Shown in pieces: positions 17,026 to 25,763 of a DNA stretch of 64,000 nucleotides (its first letter is position 1; every line of letters starts with the position of its first letter). This DNA comes from Actinomycetes bacterium. Lineage in GTDB: Bacteria > Actinomycetota > Acidimicrobiia > Acidimicrobiales > Ilumatobacteraceae. The translations under genes were made by a program, and so were the position numbers. The stretch is from positions 16,748 through 80,747 of the forward strand of contig JAIOPC010000005.1 in NCBI GenBank assembly GCA_021414085.1, in the 5' to 3' direction. The notes under the pieces were generated by a model. The model worked only from the letters and a program-made list of their open reading frames with translations. It ran no database searches and had not been told where the DNA came from.

Positions 17026-17895
17026 ATGAGCTACGAGCTGCACCAAGAACTGCCCGCGCTCGACCAACCAGTTCTGGTCGTACACCTCACCGGTTGGATC
17101 GACGCCAGCGGCGCCGGCGCTGCCGCGCTCGCGGCAATCGACGACGAGTGCGAGACATCGTTGTTAGCGACGTTCGACGGCGACGCGTACATCGACTATC
17201 GAGCACGGCGACCAACGATGGAGCTTCGCGATGGTGTCAACACGAAGTTGGTGTGGGACGAGATTCAGCTTCGTGTCGGACACGACCCAAACAAGCAGGC
17301 CGTGCTCACCCTGGTCGGTCCCGAGCCGGACTCGCGCTGGCGCGAGTTCGCCAGGGTGGTCACTGAGCTCGCAGGGCACTTGGGCGTGCGGCAGATGGTC
17401 GCACTTGGCGCCTATCCATACGCCACACCCCACACTCGCCCACCGCGCCTCTCCAGCAGCTCGCCATCGGCGGAAGTGCTGGCCAACCTTCCTTACCTAA
17501 AGAATTCGGTCGACGTGCCCGCCGGAATGAGTTCGGTGCTCGAGCACGCGTTGTCCGATGCTGGCGTTGCTTCGCTCGGTATGTGGGTGCAAGTGCCGCA
17601 CTACGTCAGTGCGATGAGCTACCCGGCTGCAACCGTCGCGTTGCTGCAGGGTTTGCACGAGGTCACGGGCATCACAGTCTCCGCCGCCGAGGCGGTGCAT
17701 GAGGCCGAGATTCAACGCCACCGCATCGACAAGTTGGTCGCCGCCAACGACGAACACGGCACGATGGTGGCGAACCTAGAAGCGCTGTACGACCAAGCGG
17801 GCGAACAGACAATGTCGTTGGGCGACGCGCAACTCCCTAGCGGCGACGACCTTGCCGCGGAGTTCGAGCGCTTCCTGCGCGAACAAGAGAACTGA
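17026..17895 (+). CDS. PAC2-family protein
   Basis: The 289-aa protein has PAC2 features: VLVVHLTGWIDASGAGAAAL at the N-terminus, VGPEPDSRWREF, and a C-terminal block LGMWVQVPHYVSAMSYPAATVALLQGL. PAC2 proteins are homologous to proteasome-assembly chaperones and are widespread in actinobacteria, where the function is still unclear. Prokaryotic members often accompany proteasome or Pup genes, but none are nearby. ATG 17026 follows TACCGT at 9 nt. It is convergent with the lipoprotein gene, with a 4-bp gap. Confidence 0.85.
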   Translation: MSYELHQELPALDQPVLVVHLTGWIDASGAGAAALAAIDDECETSLLATFDGDAYIDYRARRPTMELRDGVNTKLVWDEIQLRVGHDPNKQAVLTLVGPEPDSRWREFARVVTELAGHLGVRQMVALGAYPYATPHTRPPRLSSSSPSAEVLANLPYLKNSVDVPAGMSSVLEHALSDAGVASLGMWVQVPHYVSAMSYPAATVALLQGLHEVTGITVSAAEAVHEAEIQRHRIDKLVAANDEHGTMVANLEALYDQAGEQTMSLGDAQLPSGDDLAAEFERFLREQEN

Positions 17896-17899
17896 CTGC

Positions 17900-18919
17900 T
17901 CAGAACTGCAGCAGGTTCTCCTGGCGAAGGAAGAGGTCGTGGGAGATACCCGGGTTCAGCGACGTGAGGGTGGCAATCATCAGCGATCCCTCTGCGTGAA
18001 TGTCCGTGGCGGTCAGCACTTCCGACCACGGGCTGCCGGCCAACGAGACGCCGGATTCAACCTGCGTGCGAAAGGCAGCGACAGCCGCGCTTGCTGCTGC
18101 GGCATCCGAGTAACTCAGCGCGATGGTGAGCGTCGAGGTTTCACCACTGAACGCTTCGCCGAGACCAGCGAAGGCCCAGCCCTCCCCGCCCCACGGCGGC
18201 ACCAGTTCTGCGGTAACCACGGACGCCGCGTCGAGCACGCCCGCCACCGCGGCGTACGCCGCGTCGTCGGCGAGCGATGGACCCGCGTCGCTGGCTGCTG
18301 CAATGCACGCATCGACCAGCGCGCGGCCGCGACTCCAGTACAGCAAGTCTCCGTCGACGGCAATCCGTAGCGGCTCGCCAAGTCTGCGGACCGCGGACAC
18401 AGCACCGAAGTCGACATCGTCGTCGGCTCCCAACGACATGTACGTCACCCCGTCGATCGACTCCTCTTCCAGCGCGTCGCCGCCGGGTGACGACCGCAGT
18501 CCGCTCTCTAGGTCGCCAGCGTCGAAGCTTCCAACGAGCGCGGTGACCTGGTCGGGCTGCGACCCAAAATCCAAGAACGCCTCAATCTCGCGGGTGTCGA
18601 AGCCGGTGAACTCTGCGAACTCGGGCTCCAGGATTCCTCCGCTGATCGCGCGCGGCAAACTCAACGAGTTGGATGTGCCCTCCATCAGCAACGCGACATC
18701 GTCCTCAAACGAGCCAGGGTTGTCGCCGCCACGCGCTCGCTCGAGATTCCCGTACACGATTGGCTGGCTGCGATTGGCCTCGTTGTCCGCGACAACGCCG
18801 AGCAAACCAAGCACGCTGCGCGTCGCTTCGCTCGACGAACCGCTTCCGCCACTCTTGTCGTCGCCACCGCAGCCAACTGCCACAGCCGCCAGGGCTGTAA
18901 CCATCAATATCCGTCGCAT
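17900..18919 (-). CDS. Putative lipoprotein, unknown function
   Basis: This 339-aa protein starts MRRILMVTALAAVAVGCGG, a lipoprotein signal with acylated Cys at residue 17, followed by a Gly/Ser/Asp-rich tether. The rest is acidic and Ala/Ser-rich with no motif I recognise. It lies 5 bp downstream of the gene ending at 18925, so the two are likely co-transcribed and may form one cell-surface unit. Start ATG 18919. Confidence 0.75.
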   Translation of the reverse strand: MRRILMVTALAAVAVGCGGDDKSGGSGSSSEATRSVLGLLGVVADNEANRSQPIVYGNLERARGGDNPGSFEDDVALLMEGTSNSLSLPRAISGGILEPEFAEFTGFDTREIEAFLDFGSQPDQVTALVGSFDAGDLESGLRSSPGGDALEEESIDGVTYMSLGADDDVDFGAVSAVRRLGEPLRIAVDGDLLYWSRGRALVDACIAAASDAGPSLADDAAYAAVAGVLDAASVVTAELVPPWGGEGWAFAGLGEAFSGETSTLTIALSYSDAAAASAAVAAFRTQVESGVSLAGSPWSEVLTATDIHAEGSLMIATLTSLNPGISHDLFLRQENLLQF

Positions 18920-18924
18920 GTCAG

Positions 18925-20085
18925 TCAGTTACCCATGTTCGGAATCGGAGCGTAAAAACCGGTGATGTCGATGATGACGTGGGTAGAACCCGATTGGTCG
19001 CCGCCCCAGATCTTGATCGTGCGGTTTGATGCAATAGCAACGACCGCCGCGTTGGCGAGGTCGCTGGTTCCGTTGAAGTTGATGACTGAGGTGGTGAACG
19101 AGCCGGCGTCACCCGCCGTCACTGCGAGGAAGTTTGGCCCCGTGGTGCCCGACACGGTGATGTTGTAAGCGACCGCTGTCGCACCGGCAGGCACGACATC
19201 GAGCGCATTGACGGCGCCCGCTCCATCATGTCCGTCCTTGATGCTGACGACCTTGTTGGTGTTGGGGGCCAGCAGCCCACTGCTCGCGTACGCGGGGTTA
19301 CGCGAGTCGAACACTCGCGCCGGTGGGATTGGATAGAAGACCGTGCCGGTTGCCGCGGCAGTTGCTGGCACTTGGTACAGCACCTCCACGCCACAGATGA
19401 CGTGGTCGGCAAGGGCGGCATTCGTCATGGTGATGTGCACGCTGTGGAAGCGATGCGTGGTGGGAAAGAAACCAAAGCTTCCCGTGATCTCACCCAGGTT
19501 GTCGGCACTTGCCAGCACGAACTCGCCGCTTGCCGTGGACGTAGAAAAGGAAGTGACAGTGGACTCGGTTCGAGTCACGACGCCGAAAGAAGAGTTGAGA
19601 TCCGAGCGAAACAAAGAGATGGTCATGTCCCCCGCGTCGGAATCCTCGCCGAAGGCGATGATCTGTTTGATGCGGGCACCGTCGGGCAACTCGATAGGCG
19701 CGGTCACTTCGGTGCCGGAGCCAGCCGACCCCGACGACGGATAGAAGCAGGAATAGCCAGATCGAAAGGTGACGAGGTCGGCGTCGAGACCCGAATCCTG
19801 GGAAGGGGTGAATCCGGTTCCCGGAATGAACTTCGTCAGAATGGTCGGGTCGTAGTTGCTGCTACCGGTGACGATCGGAGCGAAGCCTTCGCCACCGCCC
19901 GCAGCCGGCGCCGGCGCTTCCGGGCCCTCATCGACGTAGGGAATGCCCGGCACCGCCGGGTCGGCGGGCGGGCCACCCTCGCCCTCGCCAGCAAGCGACG
20001 CCGTCGCCCAACCGCCAAAGGCGGCGACGGTAACCATCACCGCAACGGTGATCTTTGAGTATCGGCTGCTGATGATGAATCCCAC
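18925..20085 (-). CDS. Secreted protein with actinobacterial cell-surface C-terminal domain
   Basis: This 386-aa protein has an N-terminal hydrophobic helix (KITVAVMVTVAAFGGWATASLAG) serving as signal or anchor. A Gly/Pro/Glu-rich spacer and a beta-rich middle region follow. The C-terminal domain starts PPARVFDSRNP and continues with DVVPAGATAVAYNITV and HVIIDITGFY; I associate this repeat-like domain with secreted proteins of Acidimicrobiia and related actinobacteria. GTG 20085 is chosen because GGGAGG lies 6 nt upstream; the frame stays open beyond it, but that extension would cover the start of the divergent LLM gene. Function is unknown. Confidence 0.72.
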   Translation of the reverse strand: MGFIISSRYSKITVAVMVTVAAFGGWATASLAGEGEGGPPADPAVPGIPYVDEGPEAPAPAAGGGEGFAPIVTGSSNYDPTILTKFIPGTGFTPSQDSGLDADLVTFRSGYSCFYPSSGSAGSGTEVTAPIELPDGARIKQIIAFGEDSDAGDMTISLFRSDLNSSFGVVTRTESTVTSFSTSTASGEFVLASADNLGEITGSFGFFPTTHRFHSVHITMTNAALADHVICGVEVLYQVPATAAATGTVFYPIPPARVFDSRNPAYASSGLLAPNTNKVVSIKDGHDGAGAVNALDVVPAGATAVAYNITVSGTTGPNFLAVTAGDAGSFTTSVINFNGTSDLANAAVVAIASNRTIKIWGGDQSGSTHVIIDITGFYAPIPNMGN

Positions 20086-20167
20086 GTCTGGCCTCCCGCT
20101 GCGAACGACCCCACGTAGGATCGATGATCGACGGATCATATTGCACGAGCGAGAGAGTGACGATGCG

Positions 20168-21187
20168 ATGAAAGTTGACGGGGGCATCAATGGCAACCTG
20201 CGCAATGCAGGCGAGCAGGCCAAGGAACTAGAGGCGGCTGGCTACAGCGGCGCCTGGTCGTTCGAGACGGCGCACGATCCGTTCTTGCCACTGCTGCTGG
20301 CGGCGGAACACACAGAGACGCTCGAGATCGGCACGTCGATCGCGGTTGCGTTCGCGCGCAACCCGATGACGCTGGCGCAGATCGCATGGGACCTGCAGGC
20401 GTACTCGAAGGGGCGCTTCGTGCTCGGCCTCGGCAGTCAGATCAAGCCGCACATCACCAAGCGCTTCAGCATGGAATGGAGCCACCCTGCTGCGCGTATG
20501 CGCGAGATGATCCTCGCCATTCGCGCGATCTGGGACACGTGGGAGAACGGCACTCCGCTTGCGTTTCGTGGCGAGTTCTACACGCACACGCTGATGACGC
20601 CGTTCTTCTCGCCCGACCGTGCCGATCTTGCGGGCTTTGGGGTGCCGAAGATCTTTCTCGCTGGCGTCGGTGAGTTGATGACTGAAACCGCGGGCGAGGT
20701 GTGCGACGGGTTCATCTGTCACGGCTTTACCACCGAGCGCTACCTGCGCGAGGTCACGCTGCCGGCGCTCGCGCGCGGTCGCGCGAAGGCAGGCAAGACG
20801 ATGGAGGGCTTCGAAATCGCTGGGCCTAGTTTCGTGGTCACCGGCAACGACGCGAAGGAGAAGGCGGCCGCCGACAGCGGCACGCGCCAGCAGATCGCGT
20901 TCTACGGATCGACACCTTCATATAAGGGCGTGCTCGAACTGCACGGTTGGAACGGATTGCACGAGGAACTGAACGCGCTCTCCAAGAAGGGCGGCTGGGC
21001 CGAGATGGGCACACTCATCACCGACGAGATCCTGAATACGTTCGCAGTTGTAGGAGAGCCCGAAGAGATCGCTCCGGAGTTGCACCGCCGCTACGGCGAC
21101 GTCATCAATCGCATCAGCTTCTACGCGCCGTACAAGGCCGACCCCGCACGCTGGTCCAAGGTGCTCGCAGCCCTCAAGTCCGCCTGA
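20168..21187 (+). CDS. LLM-class (F420/FMN-dependent) oxidoreductase
   Basis: The 339-aa luciferase-like TIM-barrel protein contains GYSGAWSFETAHDPFLPLLLAAEHT, LEIGTSIAVAFARNPMTLAQ, a flavin-phosphate region RFVLGLGSQIKPHI and VGELMTETAGEVCDGFICHGF. The family uses F420 or FMN in hydride transfers on diverse substrates; the F420-type subfamily is common in actinobacteria. ATG 20168 follows GAGAGAGTGA and begins MKVDGG, a normal family N-terminus. The two hairpins after the stop suggest a single-gene transcript. The substrate cannot be predicted. Confidence 0.88.
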   Translation: MKVDGGINGNLRNAGEQAKELEAAGYSGAWSFETAHDPFLPLLLAAEHTETLEIGTSIAVAFARNPMTLAQIAWDLQAYSKGRFVLGLGSQIKPHITKRFSMEWSHPAARMREMILAIRAIWDTWENGTPLAFRGEFYTHTLMTPFFSPDRADLAGFGVPKIFLAGVGELMTETAGEVCDGFICHGFTTERYLREVTLPALARGRAKAGKTMEGFEIAGPSFVVTGNDAKEKAAADSGTRQQIAFYGSTPSYKGVLELHGWNGLHEELNALSKKGGWAEMGTLITDEILNTFAVVGEPEEIAPELHRRYGDVINRISFYAPYKADPARWSKVLAALKSA

Positions 21188-21191
21188 CCAC

Positions 21192-21209
21192 ACCCCCACT
21201 GCGGGGGGT
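21192..21209 (+). terminator. Hairpin terminator after the LLM gene
   Basis: ACCCCC (21192-21197) can pair with GGGGGT (21204-21209) around a 6-nt loop, followed by TTGCT. It begins 4 nt after the TGA of the LLM gene. The U-tract is short, as in many GC-rich genomes. Confidence 0.5.
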
Positions 21210-21221
21210 TTGCTGCACCCT

Positions 21222-21274
21222 GGGGTTTCGTGCCCGCAAGCGTGCACGAAACCCCCCGAGTGCACGAAACCCCC
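21222..21274. repeat. GGGGTTTCGTGC inverted and direct repeats
   Basis: GGGGTTTCGTGC (21222-21233) and GCACGAAACCCC (21244-21255) form a perfect 12-bp inverted repeat with a 10-nt loop. A further direct copy, TGCACGAAACCCCC, lies at 21261-21274. The unit could be a second terminator stem for the LLM gene or an interspersed REP-like element. No other copy was noticed in the window. Confidence 0.75.
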
Positions 21275-21283
21275 GACAGGAGA

Positions 21284-21305
21284 TAGAACGTTCGTTCGGT
21301 ATGGT
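21284..21305 (+). promoter_or_regulatory. Putative LexA (SOS) box and leaderless promoter of the helicase gene
   Basis: GAAC-N4-GTTC occurs at 21286-21297, flanked by T/A and G/G. It matches the actinobacterial LexA consensus TCGAAC-N4-GTTCGA except for one base on each side. A -10-like TATGGT (21300-21305) lies 3 bp downstream and 6 nt before ATG 21312, leaving no room for a ribosome-binding site. LexA on this box would cover the -10 region and shut the promoter until DNA damage. Confidence 0.6.
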
Positions 21306-21311
21306 TGCCGG

Positions 21312-23894
21312 ATGAGCGTTGATCGGGGTCCCGCGCTGCTGGGGCGGAACGCAATTGTGGCTCCCGGGCAGGCCGCGCCGCCGGCTTGGGCGGACGCAGC
21401 AAGAGTCGTGATCGAGATGCCGGCTGCCGGACTCGTCGAGCAGCTTCGCGACGCAGCGCTCGTTCGTGCCGGGATGGTGTATGAAGTGTCCCCAACGGTT
21501 GACCCTCTGGTGCAAGAGCCGTTCCGAAGCGACCTCGCCCTGCACACAGTCGGTCCACGCGTGCGCTTCAACCGCGAGCTGTTGCAGCATCTTGTGTACG
21601 CCAACTCGGTCGATTGTCGCGGCGGCACGGCCTGGCCGCTGAAAGACCGCGCGATCGCACTCGGCGCGAAACCCGTCAGCGATGGCGTCGGCGACATCCA
21701 GCTCCGCGACGGCACGCGTGCGTGGCTCGATGGTGGCCCGACGCGCTTCACGCCGGCAGTCGACGGTGTAGCCGTACTTCACCGCGTTGCCATCGAGCAC
21801 GGCTCACTGCGAACACCAATCAGCAACGACTCCAGCGCCGATCTCGCGCACGACCAACTGGAAGCGGTAACCCACGATGGTGGTGCGGCGCGCATCATCG
21901 CCCCGGCCGGTTCGGGCAAGACGCGCGTGCTCACCGAACGCGCGCGCCACTTGGTGCAGCAATGGCAACTGCCGCCGTCGGCGGTGACGTTGATCGCGTT
22001 CAACAAGCGCGCGCAAGAAGAGATCGCCGCCCGCACCACCGACCTGCCCGGATTGCAAGTACGCACGCTCAACGCAATCGCACTCGCCATCATCAACGGC
22101 TCTTCGCCGTTCGCCAAGCAACCGCAGCGGCTCGCGACGATCGACGAGCCCGAGGTTCGGCGGCTGATCGGCAAGCTGGTCAAGTTCCCGCGCGTACGTA
22201 ACGCCGACCCAGTCGCAACATGGATCGAAGCGTTGTCGCTCGCTCGTCTCGGCCTGGTCGATCCGGCGAAGGTGGAGTCGCGCTACGACGGTGAGGTCGA
22301 CGGTTTCGCCGACGCCTACGCCCGCTACCGCGAGACACTCGCTCGCCAAGGCCAGGTCGACTTCGACGAACAGATTGTGCGCGCCATCGAGTTGCTGCTG
22401 CGCGATCCCGAAGCCCGCGCCGCCGCGCAACGGTCGTGCCGACTACTGCTCGTCGACGAATTCCAAGACCTCACGCCTGCGCACGTGCTGCTCGTGCGTC
22501 TGCTCGCTGGCCCCGATGCCGCCGTGTTCGGTGTCGGCGACGACGACCAGACGATCTACGGCTACAACGGCGCCGACCCAGCGTGGCTGATCGAATTCGG
22601 CGACATGTTTCCTGGGGCCGGTGCACACCCGCTGGAGGTCAACTACCGCTGCCCCGCCGGTGTCGTGCGCGCCGCCGACACCCTGCTGCGCCACAACCGG
22701 CGCCGTGTTGCGAAGGTCATTCGCGCGCAGCACACCGATCGCGATGGATTTATGGTCGCCCCATCAACCGGCAACTCGGTGGCGCTCACGCTGCAGGCGG
22801 TACAGACCGCGATCGCCGCTGGGTCGCTGCCACAAGACATCGCTGTGCTCACCAGAGTCAACTCGTTGCAGGCGCCAGTGCAAGTCGCGCTGCGCAGCGC
22901 AAGCATTCCGACCACCGGCGGCGTTGGCAGCGAATTCCTCGAACGCACTGCCGTACGCGCAACGCTGGCGTGGCTGCGGCTGGCGCGAGCCACCGGCGAG
23001 TTCTCGGCCGCCGACGTTGGTGAAGCGCTGCGTCGGCCGTCGCGCCCGCTGCACCCGCGCATTGCGGGCTGGGTCGGCGAGCAGACATCGCTGGTCGGTC
23101 TGCGGCGCCTCGCCACGCGGATCACAACGGAGAAGGACTCCATCACGGTCGATCAGTTCGCGGCCGACATCGACAAGTTGCAGCAGTTGGTCCGCAGCGG
23201 CGGCACCACCGAACAGCTGCTATCGACAGTGCGCGATTCGTTCGGGCTCGCATCGAGCATCGCCAAGCTCGACGCTCATCGCCACGGCATGAACCGGACT
23301 GCGCAGAACGACGACCTGACCGCACTCGCACAACTCGCGGCATTGCAGCCGGACCCGAAGGCCTTCGAGCCTTGGTTGCGAACCGCGCTCGCGGCACGAT
23401 CGGATGCCGAGGGCGTCACACTCGCGACCGTGCATCGCGTAAAGGGCCAAGAGTGGCCGTTTGTCGTCGTGCATCACGCGGACGCCGACCAGTTTCCACA
23501 CCGTCTCGCCGACGATGTCGAGGAGGAGCGTCGGCTCTTCCATGTCGCGATCACACGCGCCTCTCGCGATGTCTTGGTGGTGCCATCGGATAAGCCGTCG
23601 CCCTTCATCAGCGACTGCAGTACCGAGCCGAGCGCGAAGGTGGAACCACCGCCGGCGGCCAAGGTCGCAAGAACGGCCGACACTCCCCTGTTCGAGGAAC
23701 TCCGCGCGCTGCGCACGGTTCTCGCGGCCGGCAAACCAGCCTTCATTGTGTTCGCCGACTCGGTGCTGCGCGACATTGCCGCTGCGCGGCCGGCGTCGCT
23801 CGATCAACTCGCCGCGATCAAGGGGCTCGGGCCAACGAAGCTGCAGCAGTACGGCGCCGCGATTCTGGAAGCCGTCGCGGCCAGTAAGAACTAG
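21312..23894 (+). CDS. UvrD-like SF1A helicase with C-terminal HRDC domain
   Basis: This 860-aa protein has a unique N-terminal region (about 1-170), Walker A APAGSGKT (197-204), motif II LLLVDEFQDLTP, motif III GVGDDDQTIYGYNGA, a UvrD-type motif with HRVKGQEWPFVVVHHAD, and motif VI EEERRLFHVAITRAS. An HRDC domain closes it (about 794-858, KPAFIVFADSVLRDIAA..GLGPTKLQQYG). HRDC-bearing UvrD proteins are the UvrD2 group of actinobacteria, which unwinds DNA in repair; the Zn tetracysteine motif of mycobacterial UvrD2 is absent. ATG 21312 is preferred because in-frame upstream codons run through the repeats and the LexA-like box. Confidence 0.88.
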   Translation: MSVDRGPALLGRNAIVAPGQAAPPAWADAARVVIEMPAAGLVEQLRDAALVRAGMVYEVSPTVDPLVQEPFRSDLALHTVGPRVRFNRELLQHLVYANSVDCRGGTAWPLKDRAIALGAKPVSDGVGDIQLRDGTRAWLDGGPTRFTPAVDGVAVLHRVAIEHGSLRTPISNDSSADLAHDQLEAVTHDGGAARIIAPAGSGKTRVLTERARHLVQQWQLPPSAVTLIAFNKRAQEEIAARTTDLPGLQVRTLNAIALAIINGSSPFAKQPQRLATIDEPEVRRLIGKLVKFPRVRNADPVATWIEALSLARLGLVDPAKVESRYDGEVDGFADAYARYRETLARQGQVDFDEQIVRAIELLLRDPEARAAAQRSCRLLLVDEFQDLTPAHVLLVRLLAGPDAAVFGVGDDDQTIYGYNGADPAWLIEFGDMFPGAGAHPLEVNYRCPAGVVRAADTLLRHNRRRVAKVIRAQHTDRDGFMVAPSTGNSVALTLQAVQTAIAAGSLPQDIAVLTRVNSLQAPVQVALRSASIPTTGGVGSEFLERTAVRATLAWLRLARATGEFSAADVGEALRRPSRPLHPRIAGWVGEQTSLVGLRRLATRITTEKDSITVDQFAADIDKLQQLVRSGGTTEQLLSTVRDSFGLASSIAKLDAHRHGMNRTAQNDDLTALAQLAALQPDPKAFEPWLRTALAARSDAEGVTLATVHRVKGQEWPFVVVHHADADQFPHRLADDVEEERRLFHVAITRASRDVLVVPSDKPSPFISDCSTEPSAKVEPPPAAKVARTADTPLFEELRALRTVLAAGKPAFIVFADSVLRDIAAARPASLDQLAAIKGLGPTKLQQYGAAILEAVAASKN

Positions 23895-23898
23895 CCCG

Positions 23899-24942
<1,044 letters not shown>

Positions 24943-24963
24943 CACCTGAAGGATGCCAGAAAT

Positions 24964-24980
24964 TGAGTATCCAGTACTCA
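24964..24980. promoter_or_regulatory. Inverted repeat TGAGTA-N5-TACTCA
   Basis: Six-base arms around TCCAG lie between the divergent deacetylase-like gene and the lipoprotein gene, 22 bp upstream of the former. The size suits a dimeric repressor site; no regulator is encoded next to it. Confidence 0.4.
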
Positions 24981-25043
24981 TGCCGAGACGACCGAAAACC
25001 GTCACGATGAGCCAGCACGCCAGCCCATCCACGAAAGGCAACC

Positions 25044-25745
25044 ATGAAAGGCAAGCAAGTGAAGCTTTCGCAGCGCATCGGTAGGAGAATCAAACTCGCA
25101 GGTTTCGTCCTGCCCATCACGCTCGTCTCCTGTGGCAACGACGACGCCGCGCTACCTGGGCAAACCGCTACGCCGGCCGTCACTGTGCCAGGAGCGACGG
25201 CACCGGCGGTCCCCGACACGGTTGCGAGTTCGTCCGGGAGCGTCGCGGCCGATGACTCCTGCCACGTCGACATCACGGGCGACGTGACCGCATCGTTCGA
25301 CTCGCCCGGCGGCTTCTCCAACATCAGTTATGGCCCGTGGGTACCCAACACGAGCGGCACGGTGATGGGTATCGCGCTCGACGACACCTTCTTCATCATG
25401 AATTGTCAAGGACCCGACGACCAGTTGGTGACGATCAGCCTCGGCCTCGATCAGCACCTGCCGATGGCTCCCGCAACCTTTCCGATCCGCAAGGCCGACA
25501 ACATCTTTGGTGGTTACGACTCAAACCCGCCAGTGATTCAGGTGTCGCCGTACATCGGTTCCGGTGACTTCTTCTGGGCCGTTTCGGCCGACAGTGTGTT
25601 CACGATCACCGAGTTCGATGCCGAGCACATCGCTGGCAATTTCCAGTTCTACGTCAGCGAAGCCAAGAACGACATCGTGACGGACTCGCTGCCAGCCAAG
25701 ACGGCTGTGATTACGGGAACGTTCAACCTCAAGAACCCGAACTAA
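25044..25745 (+). CDS. Putative lipoprotein, unknown function
   Basis: This 233-aa protein has a basic N-terminus with a hydrophobic segment ending LVSC, a lipobox with Cys at residue 30, followed by a Thr/Pro/Ala-rich spacer and a beta-rich domain of about 160 residues. ATG 25044 has AAAGG upstream. It does not resemble any family I know. It is convergent with the acyl-AMP ligase gene (gap 18 bp). Confidence 0.7.
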   Translation: MKGKQVKLSQRIGRRIKLAGFVLPITLVSCGNDDAALPGQTATPAVTVPGATAPAVPDTVASSSGSVAADDSCHVDITGDVTASFDSPGGFSNISYGPWVPNTSGTVMGIALDDTFFIMNCQGPDDQLVTISLGLDQHLPMAPATFPIRKADNIFGGYDSNPPVIQVSPYIGSGDFFWAVSADSVFTITEFDAEHIAGNFQFYVSEAKNDIVTDSLPAKTAVITGTFNLKNPN

Positions 25746-25763
25746 CCGCCAACGCCGGCGGCG

